Below are positions 42,683-55,944 of a stretch of 64,000 nt of DNA, piece after piece. The position numbers and the translations under genes are program-made. The notes below the pieces were generated by a model, which saw nothing but the letters and a program-made list of their open reading frames with translations, was not told the origin of the DNA and did no database searches. The stretch lies in the NCBI GenBank assembly GCA_036435485.1, contig JAZHRN010000137.1, positions 1,426,001-1,490,000 of the forward strand, given 5' to 3'. How positions within the stretch are numbered: the stretch's first letter is position 1; each line of letters opens with the position of its first letter. This DNA comes from Saposhnikovia divaricata. Taxonomy: Eukaryota > Streptophyta > Magnoliopsida > Apiales > Apiaceae.

Positions 42683-45451
42683 CACTTGAAGCATGATTAA
42701 GACGGAAATTCAAGACACGTACTGCATTACTACTTTTCTCTCTTTTTGTTAACACTGCCTTTCTAATTTCTTATTATAATGTAATGGAACTACGACGACC
42801 TGATCCTCCCATTTTTCTCCCAACTCTAAGGGAGGTACGTAGGCAACCCTTTGGGCCCGGTCTATTGAAATTTAAAATTTTGTAGAAAGCATTTAGACAA
42901 GCTACATAAGCTACATATATATGTACTCAAGTTTCAGTGTACCTGTTCTTTGTACATAAACTATGGGATAGATTTATAAGATCAAGTCAATCTGTTTGGA
43001 GTATTTTAAGTGTATTTCCAAGATTTGCACTGCATTCTTTAGACTGCCTTTTTTTCTTCTTCTATCATCACAATATCTTTTGTAATTCTAATTGCAGCAC
43101 TATATATTTTTTGAGTTGGTTTCCTAATTTAAATATTGGATAGTATTTTCTTCTGATCATTGTCTAGTTTTATGTTTTCAATTCTTCTTCGAAACATTTA
43201 TAAAGTTATTCAGAAAAAACAGTGATTAGCATAGTTACAAAGAGCCACATAAAAAGAGCACAAGAATATCATAATTTGTGTTAGTATATAATTAGAGGAC
43301 TGACTGCAGTCTCGCTCGCGCCAGCATTACCTGGCCTTTAGGAATTTACTATTAATTTTCGTTTTGTGCAAGTAATGAGTAAAGAATTTCACGGATCGTT
43401 AACATCTTATTAGCTTAGCATCATTTAAGAGTTTTCATTTGATCAGGCATACCACCAAATTTTCATTAGCTTGCCTTTAAAATTCAATCTGTTATCACTA
43501 GCCATTGGGACATTCCACCACTTCTGTAGAACATCCCATTAGCATTCGGCAATCTCACAGAGCAAAAAAATGTGGTCAATGTTTTTGTGTCATATATATA
43601 CCAGCTACAATTTGTTTCTGTGATCCTAATTTTCTTGTTAAGCATAACCTTAGTAGCTAAATTCTTCTACTGCACTTTGTATGAATACCTGGAAAAACTC
43701 CGTCTCCAGTTTGCAGGCATAGCTTGTCTTTGTGACTTTGTGTAATCTCCCTGTATCCATCTGCTATCTTAAATTAATGATCTATAATTGTGGGTGTGAA
43801 CTCAACATTTTTACTGTGGATAAAGACAGATAAACTAGTACCAAGTGTTATCGTCTTGAAAACTTCTGCCTCATCTCTTTCCAGATAAGGACTCAGTTAC
43901 TTTCTAAGGAGCAGCACTGGAATGATTTAAGTTTTTACTTGAGACTTTGATAGAATCAGGTAAATTAAATATGACATTGAGTACGATAAGTACAAACTAA
44001 AAAAATTATATGAATCATGCCTTGAAATGAAGATGAACTCATTACTCGCAGAAATTATGAGATACTTCTCTGTGGTTAGTATTGTATTAGAGCATACAAA
44101 CACCCAGTGTGATTAGTCTGTAACAAAAAAGAAGACGTGCATAATTTCTTTCATAAGCAATGTCGATAATCAGAGTCTGTTTGTTGCAAACTTGTCGTGG
44201 TACGTTAATAGAATATGCAGTTGACAAAGAGTACAATCTCCTCTCTAAATCCGCAGTAATGAAAGTACAAACAAACAGGCATTGACAAACAAATATCTAA
44301 ACAGAGATTGGAGCTACACATGATTCTTAAATACCTTGCAAGATATAGAGTTAATGAAGCTGGGGCATTAGAGGAGCAGGCACACATCAGGATCACCCAA
44401 AGATCGAAACCAACAAGAAAGTTAATGATGCCAATCACCAGACCGACATGCTGAGTGTTTTGGTGTGACAGTTCCAGTTCCAGTGCAGGCAGGGAGTACA
44501 AGTATTATTGGTAAAAGGCATTAATACAGAAAGGACCCAAAAATTGAACAAGGCTCACATTCACATGGCAAAGGGACCCAAATGACACTTGACTAATTTT
44601 TCCTCTACATTTTACATCTCTATCCACTGATTCGCATGGATTACTAGGGTTTAGTCAGTGTTAGTAAAATTTCGAGATGATTACAATAGAATCACTGTTG
44701 ATTTAGGGTTAAAGCTTTTTATGAGACAAAATTTACATTAGAAAGTATCAAACACTAACAAGAACCTTTGCAGGTGTTACACTCTCTAGAACAAAGATTA
44801 GCCATCACACATCGCGATAACATAACAAAAAATATATAATTTCTAAGACAGAGTGTAAGGAAAACACCCTTGAAAGATTGTACAGCTAAATAAAGGCAAG
44901 ATGCTCACATTGATAAAGATAAAGGAAGAAACTTTTTTCTTCTTGACATATGCTTCTTTACAGATTGAAGAAAGAGTTTTGACATTCACACTATGACTTT
45001 TACGTATGACTCCGAAAGCTAAAAAATACAATTCAAATGTTCTTCTATAAACCGATATGCCGGCAACATAATATATTAGTTGCAAATATCTGAATTATAA
45101 TCAGATAAGCGGAAGCCAATGGTGGTTAGATGGAGAAGGTTTTATGAGTTTTTAGACATATAAGGAGAGAGATGAAGAGATGAACAACGCTTCCAGGCCT
45201 ACCCCTTGAATGAGGACTGTTTGTTTAGATAAGCAGGCTGAGGTTGCACAACAATGGACGGATGTGTGGGACAAATGATGATGACATGTGTAAAAAATGT
45301 ACTTGCCAGAAGTAAAAGGAAATTGCAGACAGGCCGAGGGAGACGAGCGCTATATATATATTAGTAGTAAAATGGAACTTTTGACAAGGTAAAAGGAGGA
45401 GAAAAGACTCTTTTTAATACAATATACTGAGCCATTGAGGTTCCTCGGTCG
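42683..45451. other. Intergenic, nothing firmly recognised
   Basis: 2.8 kb between two convergent genes. The left part would hold the RNase H 3' region, the right part the pectate lyase 3' region. A hydrophobic minus-strand frame at 44205-44501 is not supported as a gene. Confidence 0.4.
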
Positions 45452-48400
45452 CTAGCATTGGCTTCCCCTGCGGCAGCCCAGAACACCAGCTCCAGAAGTA
45501 ATGGTGCCGACCAAGGAAGAAGATTTTGCACCCAAGCTTGAAGCTCTGGCATAGCTGGCTGAAGCTCCTGCTCCTGATGGAGTGAAATAGGCTCCATTTA
45601 ACAACAAATCACCCTCTGACCTCCAGTTCCAACCTCTCCACTGACCAGAATTAGTATCTACTCTCTTTGTCACCTGGCACATAAAAATCATCAATACAAT
45701 CGACATAATTGCATTATCAATTAGGCCATATCTTTATCTCGTCCATTTTACAATGAAAATAAAAACATCAAAAGTACCTCCTTTGCAAAAGGATTGGCTG
45801 GGGCTAGGTATCTGTTGCCTTGGCTGTTGATGGTAGGGCCTGCACTTCCACCAATTGCATACATCTCCCAGTGAGTGTAGTCGTTGTTAACTACGTGGAA
45901 ATATCCGTGTCTGCACCTGCATTATCCATAATAGTATGTGTTAGATACTCTGACCAATATTTTGACTAGAGAAATGATTTGAAGTGCCTCATTGCTATAA
46001 TTTGCTTAGAAACATTTATAAACCAGAGTTATAATCATCCAATACTACAATTTTAGTTATATAGCTGCCGATCACAGAAGCCAAGGAAGGCAAAAGAACG
46101 AAATATAAATTTTACCTTGGCATTCTCTGGATAAGACCCTCTCCAAAATGGTTGAAGGCAATAGTCACTTGCATTTGCTTGTCTCTCATGTAGGAATCAC
46201 TGTGGCCCAACAGCATAACCTGGTTTACAGAACGGTATTAGTTTTTACATGAAAGGGGACAGGGTAGTATCAGTTCTTCGGGTAAAGTTCTCGGATAAAC
46301 ATACCTCATTATGATGGGTGAAGTAATTGTTAGAAACTGTAATGGCAGTTGAGCCCATGACAGCATCAACAAGTCCATCAGCACAGTTAGATAGTGAATT
46401 GTGATCAACCCATATGTGGCTTGACCCAAAGATGGAAATGGCATCACCATCAGCCATGGTCCTCCAGCCATAATGGGATGGTGAGCTCCGAACCATAGCA
46501 TTTCCAGTGGGTTTGCAGTCATGGATATGCAAACCATGAATAATAACATTGGTGACAAACTGGATGGTGATGCACGCTCCATTAGCAATATGAACGTTGA
46601 CACCACGACCATCGATTGTCTTAAAGCTGTTCATTATGAGCTCCTGATTTAATGTTATCACCATATCACGCTTAAACACAATCCAAAGAGGTTCGTCCTG
46701 GATAACAGCATGGCGCAAGGTGCCAGGTCGGGGGTTAACAGGGTCATCGTCGCCAGCATCAGTGACAACATAAAAACGACCATCACGGCCTCCAATAGCA
46801 TTTCGACCAAAACCAATGCCACAATCAGCAAGGCGTCTGCGATTGCGTAACCAGTTTCGGTCACAACGCCAGCAATCATCAATGGGATTTCCAGTTCCGC
46901 AGGAGAAATATCCCAATTTCCTTCTTTCAGTGCTGTTTTTTATACTCCTGTATAATCAAGTAACGAAATCTCACTTAGTGTTCGGAATTAACAATGTATG
47001 AAATCATCACAAAATCAGGGGATAATAGAATATACAACATTGTCCAATATCTCAATACAAGGCGGTACCATTAAATATTTAAATGTGAAATGTGAATAAA
47101 CTTATGGACTGTTGTTTCTACTGGAGTTGGTTTTTTCGACATCTAGACATATGTATACAAATGCAGGTAAATCTAGCCGGTGTCGGTGGAAGTTATATTT
47201 GTCAATCTAGAAGAGATATTTTTAGTCTTTCCTCTAGGATGGGGCCAACTTCAGTGGCCATTTAGAAGTAAAAGCACCAACTGTAAGGTGCTTTTTTTCT
47301 CCTTTCCCACATATAATTGAGGCTGTTTAATGAAATAGATGGGATACAGATCAGGTGTTCGACTCCTGCGTGTGGTCTGCGTACTTCTACCCTCCCACCC
47401 CTGTTGATCGAAGTATTTCCAATTGTTCATGAAATTATGCAGTAAGATGTACATTACAGGGGCAATTTGTCTGAATAACCAACTTGCAGATTACAGGTCT
47501 TCTCAGGATCATTCTTATACAAATGCATTTATGCGAAACCATATCGGAACTTTAATTTTTCTCCTATTAGTCCTTGGTTAGGACATTAGAGCAAGGACAC
47601 CATTAAGTTTGTTTGAGGCTTCTACATCACCAAGCCATCAACTGAATAATTTTATAGCTCTGTCATTGTCAGATTTAATATACATAAAAGCATATACTGA
47701 TATACACATGGTTTGGTAGCTATATGTAACAGAATGGATAGAGAATGAAATAGTATATTGGTCATCTAAGGAAGGTCCATGTGATGAAACAGAACAAACA
47801 AGACATGGGAGTTCAGAGTGTAGCAGACTACAACATGGTTCACTGAATCCCCAGATATTGAAAGTTATTAATTCATCAATAATGATAGATAACAGAAAAA
47901 AAGACAAAAAATCTTAAAAACAAATTTACTACTTTATTTTATCTTTTGGTGTTAAATATATATGAGTATAACCTTCACCAACACCTTAAGGTTTTGGGTG
48001 AAACGGTTTATAACATGGTATCAAAGCTCTGGTGTTTGTGGAGGTCTCGAGTTTGAACCCCACCACCCTCAATATTCTCAATTTAATTTGGCACTAAGGA
48101 ATTGTTCCAAAAATGGGCTCCTAGTGACCACACTTACCTCGTAGTGGGCTTGCGAGTGAGGAGGAGTGTTAAAATATATATGAGTATAAGATCCTTGGAA
48201 GGGTGTTCCCCGTGAAACGGTTTCTAACATTTGGCTAAGGTGAATTACACGAAAATTAGATTATCATCCACACATTTGTCTTTGCTGAAACTCGAATACA
48301 CATATGTGAGTGCGACTCTCTAGTCCTACTAGTTGGTAGTAGTGCCTAGTTAGTGCTTAAAGTTGTAATGAATAGTGAGTTGGAAAGTTTTTTCTGTGGT

Positions 48401-49414
48401 CACACATCAAGAACTACCATAACCACCAAGACTCAATTTTCATCAATGTCATTACAAATTTACCTTTTGTATGAATATATGGTACAATGTGTTCAAATGT
48501 ATGTGACAGAGAAAGCAAGAATTTATTTCTTACATGTCAACCATGGCAGAAATCTCATCTGGGTCAGAAACTGCATGTTTGTTCAGACCTTCATCATCTT
48601 TCACCCTGGCACAACACAAATCATTATGTTCTTGATTAATTTCTCTACTAACCAAAAAAACAAACCAGTCATTAATAGAAATAGTAGAGGTCAAATCTGA
48701 GACAAATAAAGGTCAAAATTAGTTACACCATCATAATTGTTCTAGTGAAGTAGAGTGCATGTCAAGTGAAGAGACATATATAGCCCTATTTGATTAAAAA
48801 AAATTGGGCTCTCAGGCAATATTATGGGGACATCATAGTCTTTATCTTCTTCAGAGCTTGTTCAAAATAATGTAGTTTGGCCTGTTTGAATGTGCACATA
48901 TAGAAGTACCTTGCTGCCATTGATGAGTTGGTCGAGCTCTGCACCTCCTCATTTTTACTGCTCCTGTATAAAAAATCGCGGTAAAACTATTTAAATATCC
49001 ATTAAATTTAATTTCAAACTCACCGACATAACAGAGAACATGAATTTAGCTCATATAAAACATAAAGCTTTACAGAATCAAACAGTTTCCGCATAAATGC
49101 TTAAGATAAAATCTTCGAAATTGAGTACACTTTACACTGCATCCGAAATCTCGATTGTAAATATTTAAAGGCTAGTTGAGAGAATTGAGATAACGGATTG
49201 AGTATGCATGACACAGCTTATTTGCAAAACAAATGCTTAGTAAAATACGAAAATCTTTGGTTCTCATGGTTCTCACGTATAAATACGAATGTCATCGATG
49301 TATATCGGAAGAGTGAGGGGGAGTAACAAACCTCTGATCGGTAGAGGCAATGGCTGCAACGCATATCAGTAGCAAAGTGACCGGAATCAATTTCAAAGAA
49401 ACCGACATTTTCAT
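45452..49414 (-). CDS. Pectate lyase (polysaccharide lyase family 1), six exons, 414 aa
   Basis: Cleaves de-esterified pectin in the cell wall by calcium-dependent beta-elimination; secreted. Exons on the minus strand: 49414-49332, 48963-48910, 46947-46305, 46219-46116, 45916-45778, 45673-45452; all GT-AG and all phases fit. Signal peptide MKMSVSLKLIPVTLLLICVA. Then a variable part, NSTERRKLGYFSCGTGNPID, CWRCD, GFGRNAIGGRDGRFYVVTDA, FKTIDGRG, VIIHGLHIHDC, DGDAISIFGSSHIWVDHNSL (calcium-site acidic residues) and the active-site RMPRCR in RxPxxR form, followed by HGYFHVVNNDYTHWEMYAI. The last exon ends with Cys-rich LGCRRGSQC. The upstream of two in-frame ATGs was used. A TRIM element lies in intron 2. 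Confidence 0.95.
47950..48229 (+). mobile_element. TRIM/SMART-size LTR element, 280 bp, complete
   Basis: LTRs 47950-48015 (66 bp) and 48167-48229 (63 bp) both start TGTTAAA and end TAACA. Primer-binding site TGGTATCAAAGCTCT follows the first LTR at 48016; a purine tract GAGTGAGGAGGAG precedes the second. A perfect 5-bp duplication TTTGG flanks the element (47945-47949, 48230-48234). The interior is only about 150 bp with no coding. It sits in intron 2 of the pectate lyase, in the opposite orientation to the gene. Confidence 0.9.
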
Positions 49415-49477
49415 TGATTTTCTACAAAATGTCCTGCTCAATCTACAATGTACGTATTTACGTAATCTAAATGTGTG

Positions 49478-49490
49478 TGTTTATATAGGA
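49478..49490 (-). promoter_or_regulatory. TATA box of the pectate lyase gene
   Basis: On the minus strand TCCTATATAAAC lies about 70 bases upstream of the start codon. Confidence 0.6.
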
Positions 49491-49910
49491 AAATAGCTAG
49501 CGAAAGATGAAATGAAAGAACAGAGAGATAGATAAAAGTGAAGGACTGAGAGCAGGGCTAATAGCTTGTTTTATAGACAAAACATAAAACACAAACAGGC
49601 TTGGACAACTATACCACGTTGTACTTGACGCCGTTAATTATATCATCTAACTACTGTACCTATTATTAATCAGATTCCTTTTTCTTTTTTTTGAATATTT
49701 TAGTTATACCTTAAATTAATGTGGCATTTGATTGGTCCCGGGTGCAACGGAATTTATTAATTGGGAATAATTTTTATTTGTATTTGTATCGTTATCATTT
49801 TGACCCCAACTATTTAACGTGTTATGTTATACAAGCTTATTATGCGGTTTTATATGGGAAATTGGGAACCATTGAATCCTCTATTTTACTTTGTTGATTA
49901 TATTTAAGGG
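49491..49910. other. Upstream region of pectate lyase
   Basis: No gene or bounded repeat recognised. Confidence 0.4.
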
Positions 49911-50720
49911 AAAATTAAATAATAAGTCGCCGAATTATTTGTGTTTTATTTTCTGGGTTCCTGAACAAGATTTTGTATTTTAGGTTCCGGAATTATTATT
50001 TTTTCTGATTCAATTCCCTCCATCATCAAGATTCTAGCGTCCGTTAGAATCTTGATAACGTGTCACTAACGTTGCATACAAATTTCTGATTTAAATCCCT
50101 GAACTTTTCTATTTTCTGGTTTAGGTCATTAAACATAAAAATTTCAATTTTCAATTTTAAACATAAAAAATAAATCTAAACATGATTATCATTCATAAAA
50201 ATAAATATGATTTTCGTTTAAAACACTTCAATGGTTGACATACTTATAAAACGTACATTCTTATTCATGAATGAATTTTATGTCCAATTTTTTTGTTTAA
50301 AATTTAAATTACTATGTTCAATTATTATGTTTATAATTTTATGTTCAATTTTTAAGTTCAATTTCATATATTCAAATTTTTAGTTTAAAATTTATTTTTA
50401 AAATTTTATATTCATTTTTTATGTTTAAAGTATAAATTTTATTTTTAAAATTTAAAAATATTCAATTATTTTGTCCCTAAAATTTAAAATTTTAATTTTT
50501 AAGGACCTAAATCGGAAAATGGAAAGGTTCAGCTAATTAAACCAAAAATTTGTTTCCACATCTGTGACGCGTCATCATGATTCTAATGTTCGCTAAAATC
50601 TTTTTGACAGAGGGATTTGAATCAGAAAAAGAATTGTTCAAGGATTCGAAATATAGAATTTTTTGTTCAGAGACCTAGACAATAAAATATGAATAGTTCA
50701 GGGACCTATTATTTAATTTT
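49911..50720. mobile_element. Element with long terminal inverted repeats, about 810 bp
   Basis: The left end AAAATTAAATAATAAGTCGC and the right end ACCTATTATTTAATTTT are inverted copies, with similarity over about 170 bases (e.g. TTCTGATTCAATTCCCTC left, its counterpart right). Target duplication not fixed. No coding; the centre is AT-rich. Confidence 0.65.
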
Positions 50721-51012
50721 TATATATTTAATGAAATGTTTGATTTGAGAAAGATTGTAAATTTGTTTTTTAATAAATTAATAGGCTTTACATGTTTTGC
50801 AATGAATATATGTTCTAACAAATTTTGAAATGAGCGAAAATCAAAAACTTGAAATGATAAAAAAATAAACAATAATCAAATATTTAAGATTTTCTCAAAT
50901 TTATTAAAACTACTAATAATATAAGAAAAGAAAAACGATATAAATATGGACATTACTAATACTTCATCCCAATTTCTCCCTTTTCACCCTTTTACTCATC
51001 CCCGACAACTTT

Positions 51013-51710
51013 TTTTTTTGATAAAATCGTAATTGTATTAAAATTTCTCAGAGTCAAGCATACAGATGATAAAATTCGGAGCAGAAACATTCCACTCCGT
51101 AAGACCTGACATAGAATATGTCGCTCTCGCTAAGTTATGAGCTACAATATTCGCACACCTAAGTGTGTAACACACTAACACTTCATCAAAGTGTTTATCC
51201 ATATCCGTACAATCCTCCAAGATCATATGATCAATCACCAAACTCACACAATCAGTGAGACAATAGCAAACTCACACAAACCGTGAGACAATAACAAAAT
51301 TCACACAAACGATAAGACAGCAAAAAACAAACCGATCTTACAACTTTAAAAATGAGATTACAAAATAAAGCTACAAACTAAAATCAAACTAGAATCTTAG
51401 CAATCCGTAGATCTGGGAACAAACCCACCAGAACAAAATAACTCGGACCACTTACGAGACCAAGATAACGAGAAATCTGGAGATCCGTGAAATTTAGATC
51501 TAATAAATTGAAGGCCAAATTGGAAAATGCTTTGAAACCCTAGATCCGAAATACAAAGCTTTATTGAAAGAATGAAGAAAATGGAAGATTCTAGGGCTTT
51601 CCATCGATGGAGATCCGGATGGAAGCCCCGGCGACTATTAGCAAAAGACGAGGAGCAAGGATAGAACAGAGAAAGAATTAGGTTTTAATTAAACATGTCC
51701 TTTCCGAATG
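51013..51710 (-). mobile_element. Short LINE derivative with target duplication
   Basis: A perfect 16-bp duplication, CATCCCCGACAACTTT, flanks the element (50997-51012, 51711-51726) and a poly(A) tail lies at the left on the minus strand. At the right it starts with a leader-like part containing GCCGGGGCTTCCATCCGG; at the left a frame (51247-51038) keeps the end of a LINE RNase H domain (CANIVAHNLARATYSMSG, LTEWN). It looks like a deletion product holding both LINE ends, related to 40390-41165. Confidence 0.75.
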
Positions 51711-51726
51711 CATCCCCGACAACTTT

Positions 51727-52842
51727 ACTAAACTCCTTAACTACATATTTCTACCTTCACCAGCCATCTAAACTTTAACCTCTATTTCAAAAGTGAAAGC
51801 TTAGATTTTGTAGGCCATGTTTGGTAATCACATCTTTGTAGCATTGTAAACTTGTAGTATTCAGAGAGTAAGGTAAATCGTGCGCAAAAATTGATCCAAA
51901 TGTCGAATTACAAAAATTAATAAATTACCTTTCAAAAATAAAACAAATATATATAAGTGGACCTCATAAATTTGGTAAAGTAATAATATGAGTTTATATT
52001 GAAATCCGAATCACGCTACCCATTGCCATAATGAACAACTTTTCTAATTTACCGACTAAACTTTAATATACAGTATTATAGTACATAACTGAATTACTAA
52101 ATCAATAAATTTAAAGGTTGAAAATAACTTATACATTCACTTTTAGCTATTCACAAGAGCCAATATGAATGTACTGATATAAAAAATAATGAAATATTCA
52201 CAATAATTTCCAACTTTTTTAAAATATTTTCAAAAATGCTACCTAAAAGTGCAAATCAGATTACAAATCAAGTTGCAAATATTGCATTTGGGAGTTACAA
52301 AAGTTGCAACCGTATTTTTGGAAAACATTTCAGCAACATGAGTATTTTTAGAAAAAAGCCCTAAAATAATTCATCAAGTGATCAATATTTAATATTTTTA
52401 TATAAATTTAATTAAAAAAAGTCGAATATGTTAGCTTGGGGAGTATACAATATACTATATAGACATCAATATAGACATCTTCGACAAGAAAATTATTGGA
52501 ATTGTATTAGATAAGAATAATATACATGCTTTTAAACAAAATTAATAAATGCTAAACAAGAAAAGTTGTATATGCTATGACTGACCCCTCCATGTCTCCC
52601 ACCACGCGAAATGTTGCACATGGACTTCGGTAGTAACTCAGAACACTACCATATCTCGCAACTTCTTCTTGATCTTCTCCAACCACAACTTATAGGATTA
52701 CAATCAACCAGTCTACCCAAATTTACAAAATGCAAACAAGAACATTTGGATATAAGTCTGGGATTTCGTAAATAATTGTTGCAACATATTTTTTTCGATA
52801 ATAGAATTTTTAAATCAAATCTTAAGTGGATAATGATATATT
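51727..52842. other. Intergenic, nothing recognised
   Basis: AT-rich, no ORF, RNA gene or bounded repeat seen. Confidence 0.4.
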
Positions 52843-53322
52843 GAGACCGTTTGGCTTACCTTAAAATGAGTAGTTTATGACTTATAAGCACTTATGTCTT
52901 AGAAGTGATAAGTAGAGTAGAGATTAGAGTGTTTGGTAAATCAGAACTTATAATCAGTAGACTGTTTGGGTAAATCAGAACTTATAAATTAACTTTTTTT
53001 TATAATTTTCAAAATATTTGTTTTTTATATATAATAATGGATATCAATGGATAGATCTCGATGAATAGGAAAATTTGATATATACATATCAATTTTCTAA
53101 TGAATGGATCGAGAGATATATGGTTTTGAAGATTTGAAGGATATTATATATTACGTATATCGAGAATAAGTTATAAGTTGAAAATTAAGAATTCCTAACA
53201 TTCAACTTATGAACTTATAAGTCATAAGTTTAGCTAAAATTTATTTTGACAAACACCCCCATAAGGACTTAAGGCCTTATAAGCCATAAGTTCCTACCAA
53301 ATGAAATGCCAAACAGGCACAT
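52843..53322. mobile_element. hAT-type MITE
   Basis: Ends near GACCGTTTGGC and GCCAAACAGGCAC are inverted. Inside, AACTTATAAGTCATAAG words and their complements make a foldback. Boundaries approximate. Confidence 0.6.
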
Positions 53323-54195
53323 TATAACACATAAACACACACATGTATGCGTGAATAACTTGACTAGTTGAGGATACAAAAGTTGGATGGGTGTAGCTAT
53401 TGTGGCTAAGAAGACCTTGCATGTGTGCACCATGTGGTTGAGCGGTACCATTGGGTGCCCACCAATAGCACCATTTTCTGGTTATTCACATTCTATTCCT
53501 TTCTCCTCTTTTAATCTAAATTCTGACTCTGACAATAACATACATACGATGATACATCAATATGTGTAGTACTCACTAACGGCTTCGTTTACCTCTGTAC
53601 TAGGTTTGCTTGCAAGTAGTATATACTACCCATCTTTTGACGTTTTTCGATTTTGTTAATTGTTATTTCCTTCGTCCCACCAATTTATTTACATTAAATG
53701 CGGACAAATAAAGATCACCAAAGTCGATAATACTCTAAAATGAAAACATTTTTCTTTAAAACTCGGATCCTCAGTGTTTGAGGAACTCAATTTTTTAAGA
53801 CCTGAGTTAAATGAGCATTTAAATTTGTAATACTAAAAATGTTAAGTAATAAAAGAAAGTGTAATAAAGGATAATGTTTTTTCACATAAATAGGGGAGAC
53901 CCATTAATTATACGATTCGTCAAGAGATGTGACCATAACATGTATCTTTAAGTTATCTCCTGGCTTGATCACATTTGTCCCTGCTAGGAAATGCTGGTAG
54001 GGCACCGGGCTTCAATTCTCATTCGCAAAACAAGCTTGCGTTACAGCTGTGTATACTTTAATATTAATCATCAAAAATCTTTTTTATTTTGAAAAGTGGA
54101 ACTACGGCAACCATGTAAATATTAGACCAGGATAAAACAGTAAATGTTCGACAGAAATGCTAGAATTTCCAAAATTGTTTTCAAATGATGAGTTA
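53323..54195. other. Intergenic, nothing firmly recognised
   Basis: At 53665-53700, CCTTCGTCCCACC resembles one Stowaway end, but no partner end was found. No gene. Confidence 0.4.
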
Positions 54196-54200
54196 TTTAT

Positions 54201-55128
54201 TGTTAAACGTATATTATTATTGTTAAATATATTATATGTTCTGGGATATTGAGATTTTGTTTTTATTTATATTATGATAATATGGAATTTCTTGCAGGTG
54301 CTTGGAATTACTTGGTATATCTTGTGCTCCAAGTCAAAGTTTGCATATTTAAGTATTGATTTGATGAATGAATAAAATATAACCTTGAGAGCATATTTAT
54401 TATTGTATCAAGAACCTAGGTTATACCGTAAAAGTTTGCGGGTGCGAGTAAATTAAACCTACTAGAGTTGGTAGGTGTGGGAATAATTAACATCATGAGA
54501 GAGTTCGTGGTATGTGAAAAATCCTATAAGAGTTTGTGGGTGTGATAAAACTAACACTAGAGAGTTCGAGGTGTGTGAAGAATCCAGCAAGAGTTTGTGG
54601 GTGAGAAAAATAATACGAGAGTTTGTGGTGTGAAGGAAAAAAAACTTGTGAGAGCTCGTGTGTGAAAAAAAATCAAAGAATATGACTGGAAAAACATAAC
54701 GACGATGATGATAGGTTTTTGTAAGAGATTGTTCCAAACCAACGACGACAAAAAGAGGAATTCTGAGGAAAATCATGTAGCGATGAAAGTTGACGCGTTG
54801 GGAAAAAAGATATGACGAAGACAAAGAGAGGAAGATGAATCAAGTGGGTTACTTATCGAAGCAAATTCAATATTTATTTTTATTTTGACAAACTCACGAT
54901 TATGAGTATCATGAGTTTGAGGGGAATGTTAACGTATATTACTATTGTTAAATATATTATATATTCTGGGATATTGGGATTTTGCTTTTATTTATATTAT
55001 TGATAATAGGGAATTCCTTACAAGTGCATGGAATTACTTGGTATATTTTGTGTTTCAAATCAAAGTTTATATATTTAAATATTGATTTGACGAATGAATA
55101 AAGTACAACCTTGAGAATATATTTATCA
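54201..55128 (+). mobile_element. Small non-autonomous LTR retrotransposon (TRIM-like), 928 bp
   Basis: LTRs 54201-54402 and 54927-55128 are both 202 bp and clearly similar (TGTTAA...; AAATATATTATAT; CTGGGATATTG). A purine tract GAGTTTGAGGGGAA precedes the second; TTGTATCAAGAAC after the first is a decayed primer-binding site. Flanks TTTAT (54196-54200) and TTTAT (55129-55133) are a perfect duplication. The 524-bp interior is built from repeats of GAGAGTTTGTGGGTGTGA and GTGAGAAA-like words, with no gag. Confidence 0.8.
54430..54680. repeat. Imperfect tandem repeat inside the small LTR element
   Basis: Copies of AGAGTTTGTGGGTG or AGAGTTCGTGGTATG spaced roughly 25-60 bases apart; the minus-strand ORF 54824-54462 arises from them and is not considered a gene. 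Confidence 0.7.
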
Positions 55129-55133
55129 TTTAT

Positions 55134-55688
55134 TTCATAATAAAGATAAAAATAAAATTAGTAAATATATGTATGATCCTAGTTAGTAAATAAAAATTAG
55201 GAAATTTTATTAATTAAGCAAATATAAGTGGGTAGCCAAATTGCCTCGACTAGAGAGAGTTGGTTGGTTGTTAAATAAATATACCAGTTCCGACAATCGC
55301 GGAGTGGAAAATTTAATATTTAAATAATATTGTAAAACAGATGCACCACCCACATGCCCTCTCTTTGTCAAGGACCACGAGTCCACGACTCACTACCTCC
55401 TTCACTCAACAAATCTTTTCTTCCTCTGAATTAATCTGATCTTTGTTTTCATGTGATTCAATATCTAAATTTTTTTGAAGAAATCCTAATATTGAAATGT
55501 GATTGTGGCTATGTTTGGCCCCCCTTAATTATCACTTATAAGTTATTTATTTCGAAAAAAAAAATCATAATTACATACTTCTTTTTAGGAAAAAATGTGT
55601 ATGGTGAGTTTAACATTCAATTTTTTACAGAAATAAGTTACTTATTTCAGAAAAAAGTACATATTTGGACTATCTATGGTATCATTCA
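55134..55688. other. Intergenic, nothing recognised
   Basis: AT-rich, short ORFs only. Confidence 0.4.
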
Positions 55689-55944
55689 TTTGTGAACAAT
55701 GGTGGATCCTGGTCCAAATTTAAGAGGGATCGAAAACTAGGGGCGGAACTAGGATTATGGTATAGGGGGGACCAAATTTTTTTTTGAACAGATAAATTAT
55801 ATTAAAGACTTAACTTTTTCAACCAGGAAGTGAGGAGATAAGTAAAAGCCACAGACTACTATACATACACCAGAACAGCAGATAACAATAAAAAAGAGAA
55901 CTCGCTTAAAATAATAAAATTCAAAAAACGTACCGATTTATTTG

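Noticed and set aside
44205..44501. Hydrophobic 98-aa minus-strand frame (NTQHVGLVIGIINFLVGF) followed by a GT.
   Set aside because: No family was recognised and no partner exons were found; too weak to call an exon.
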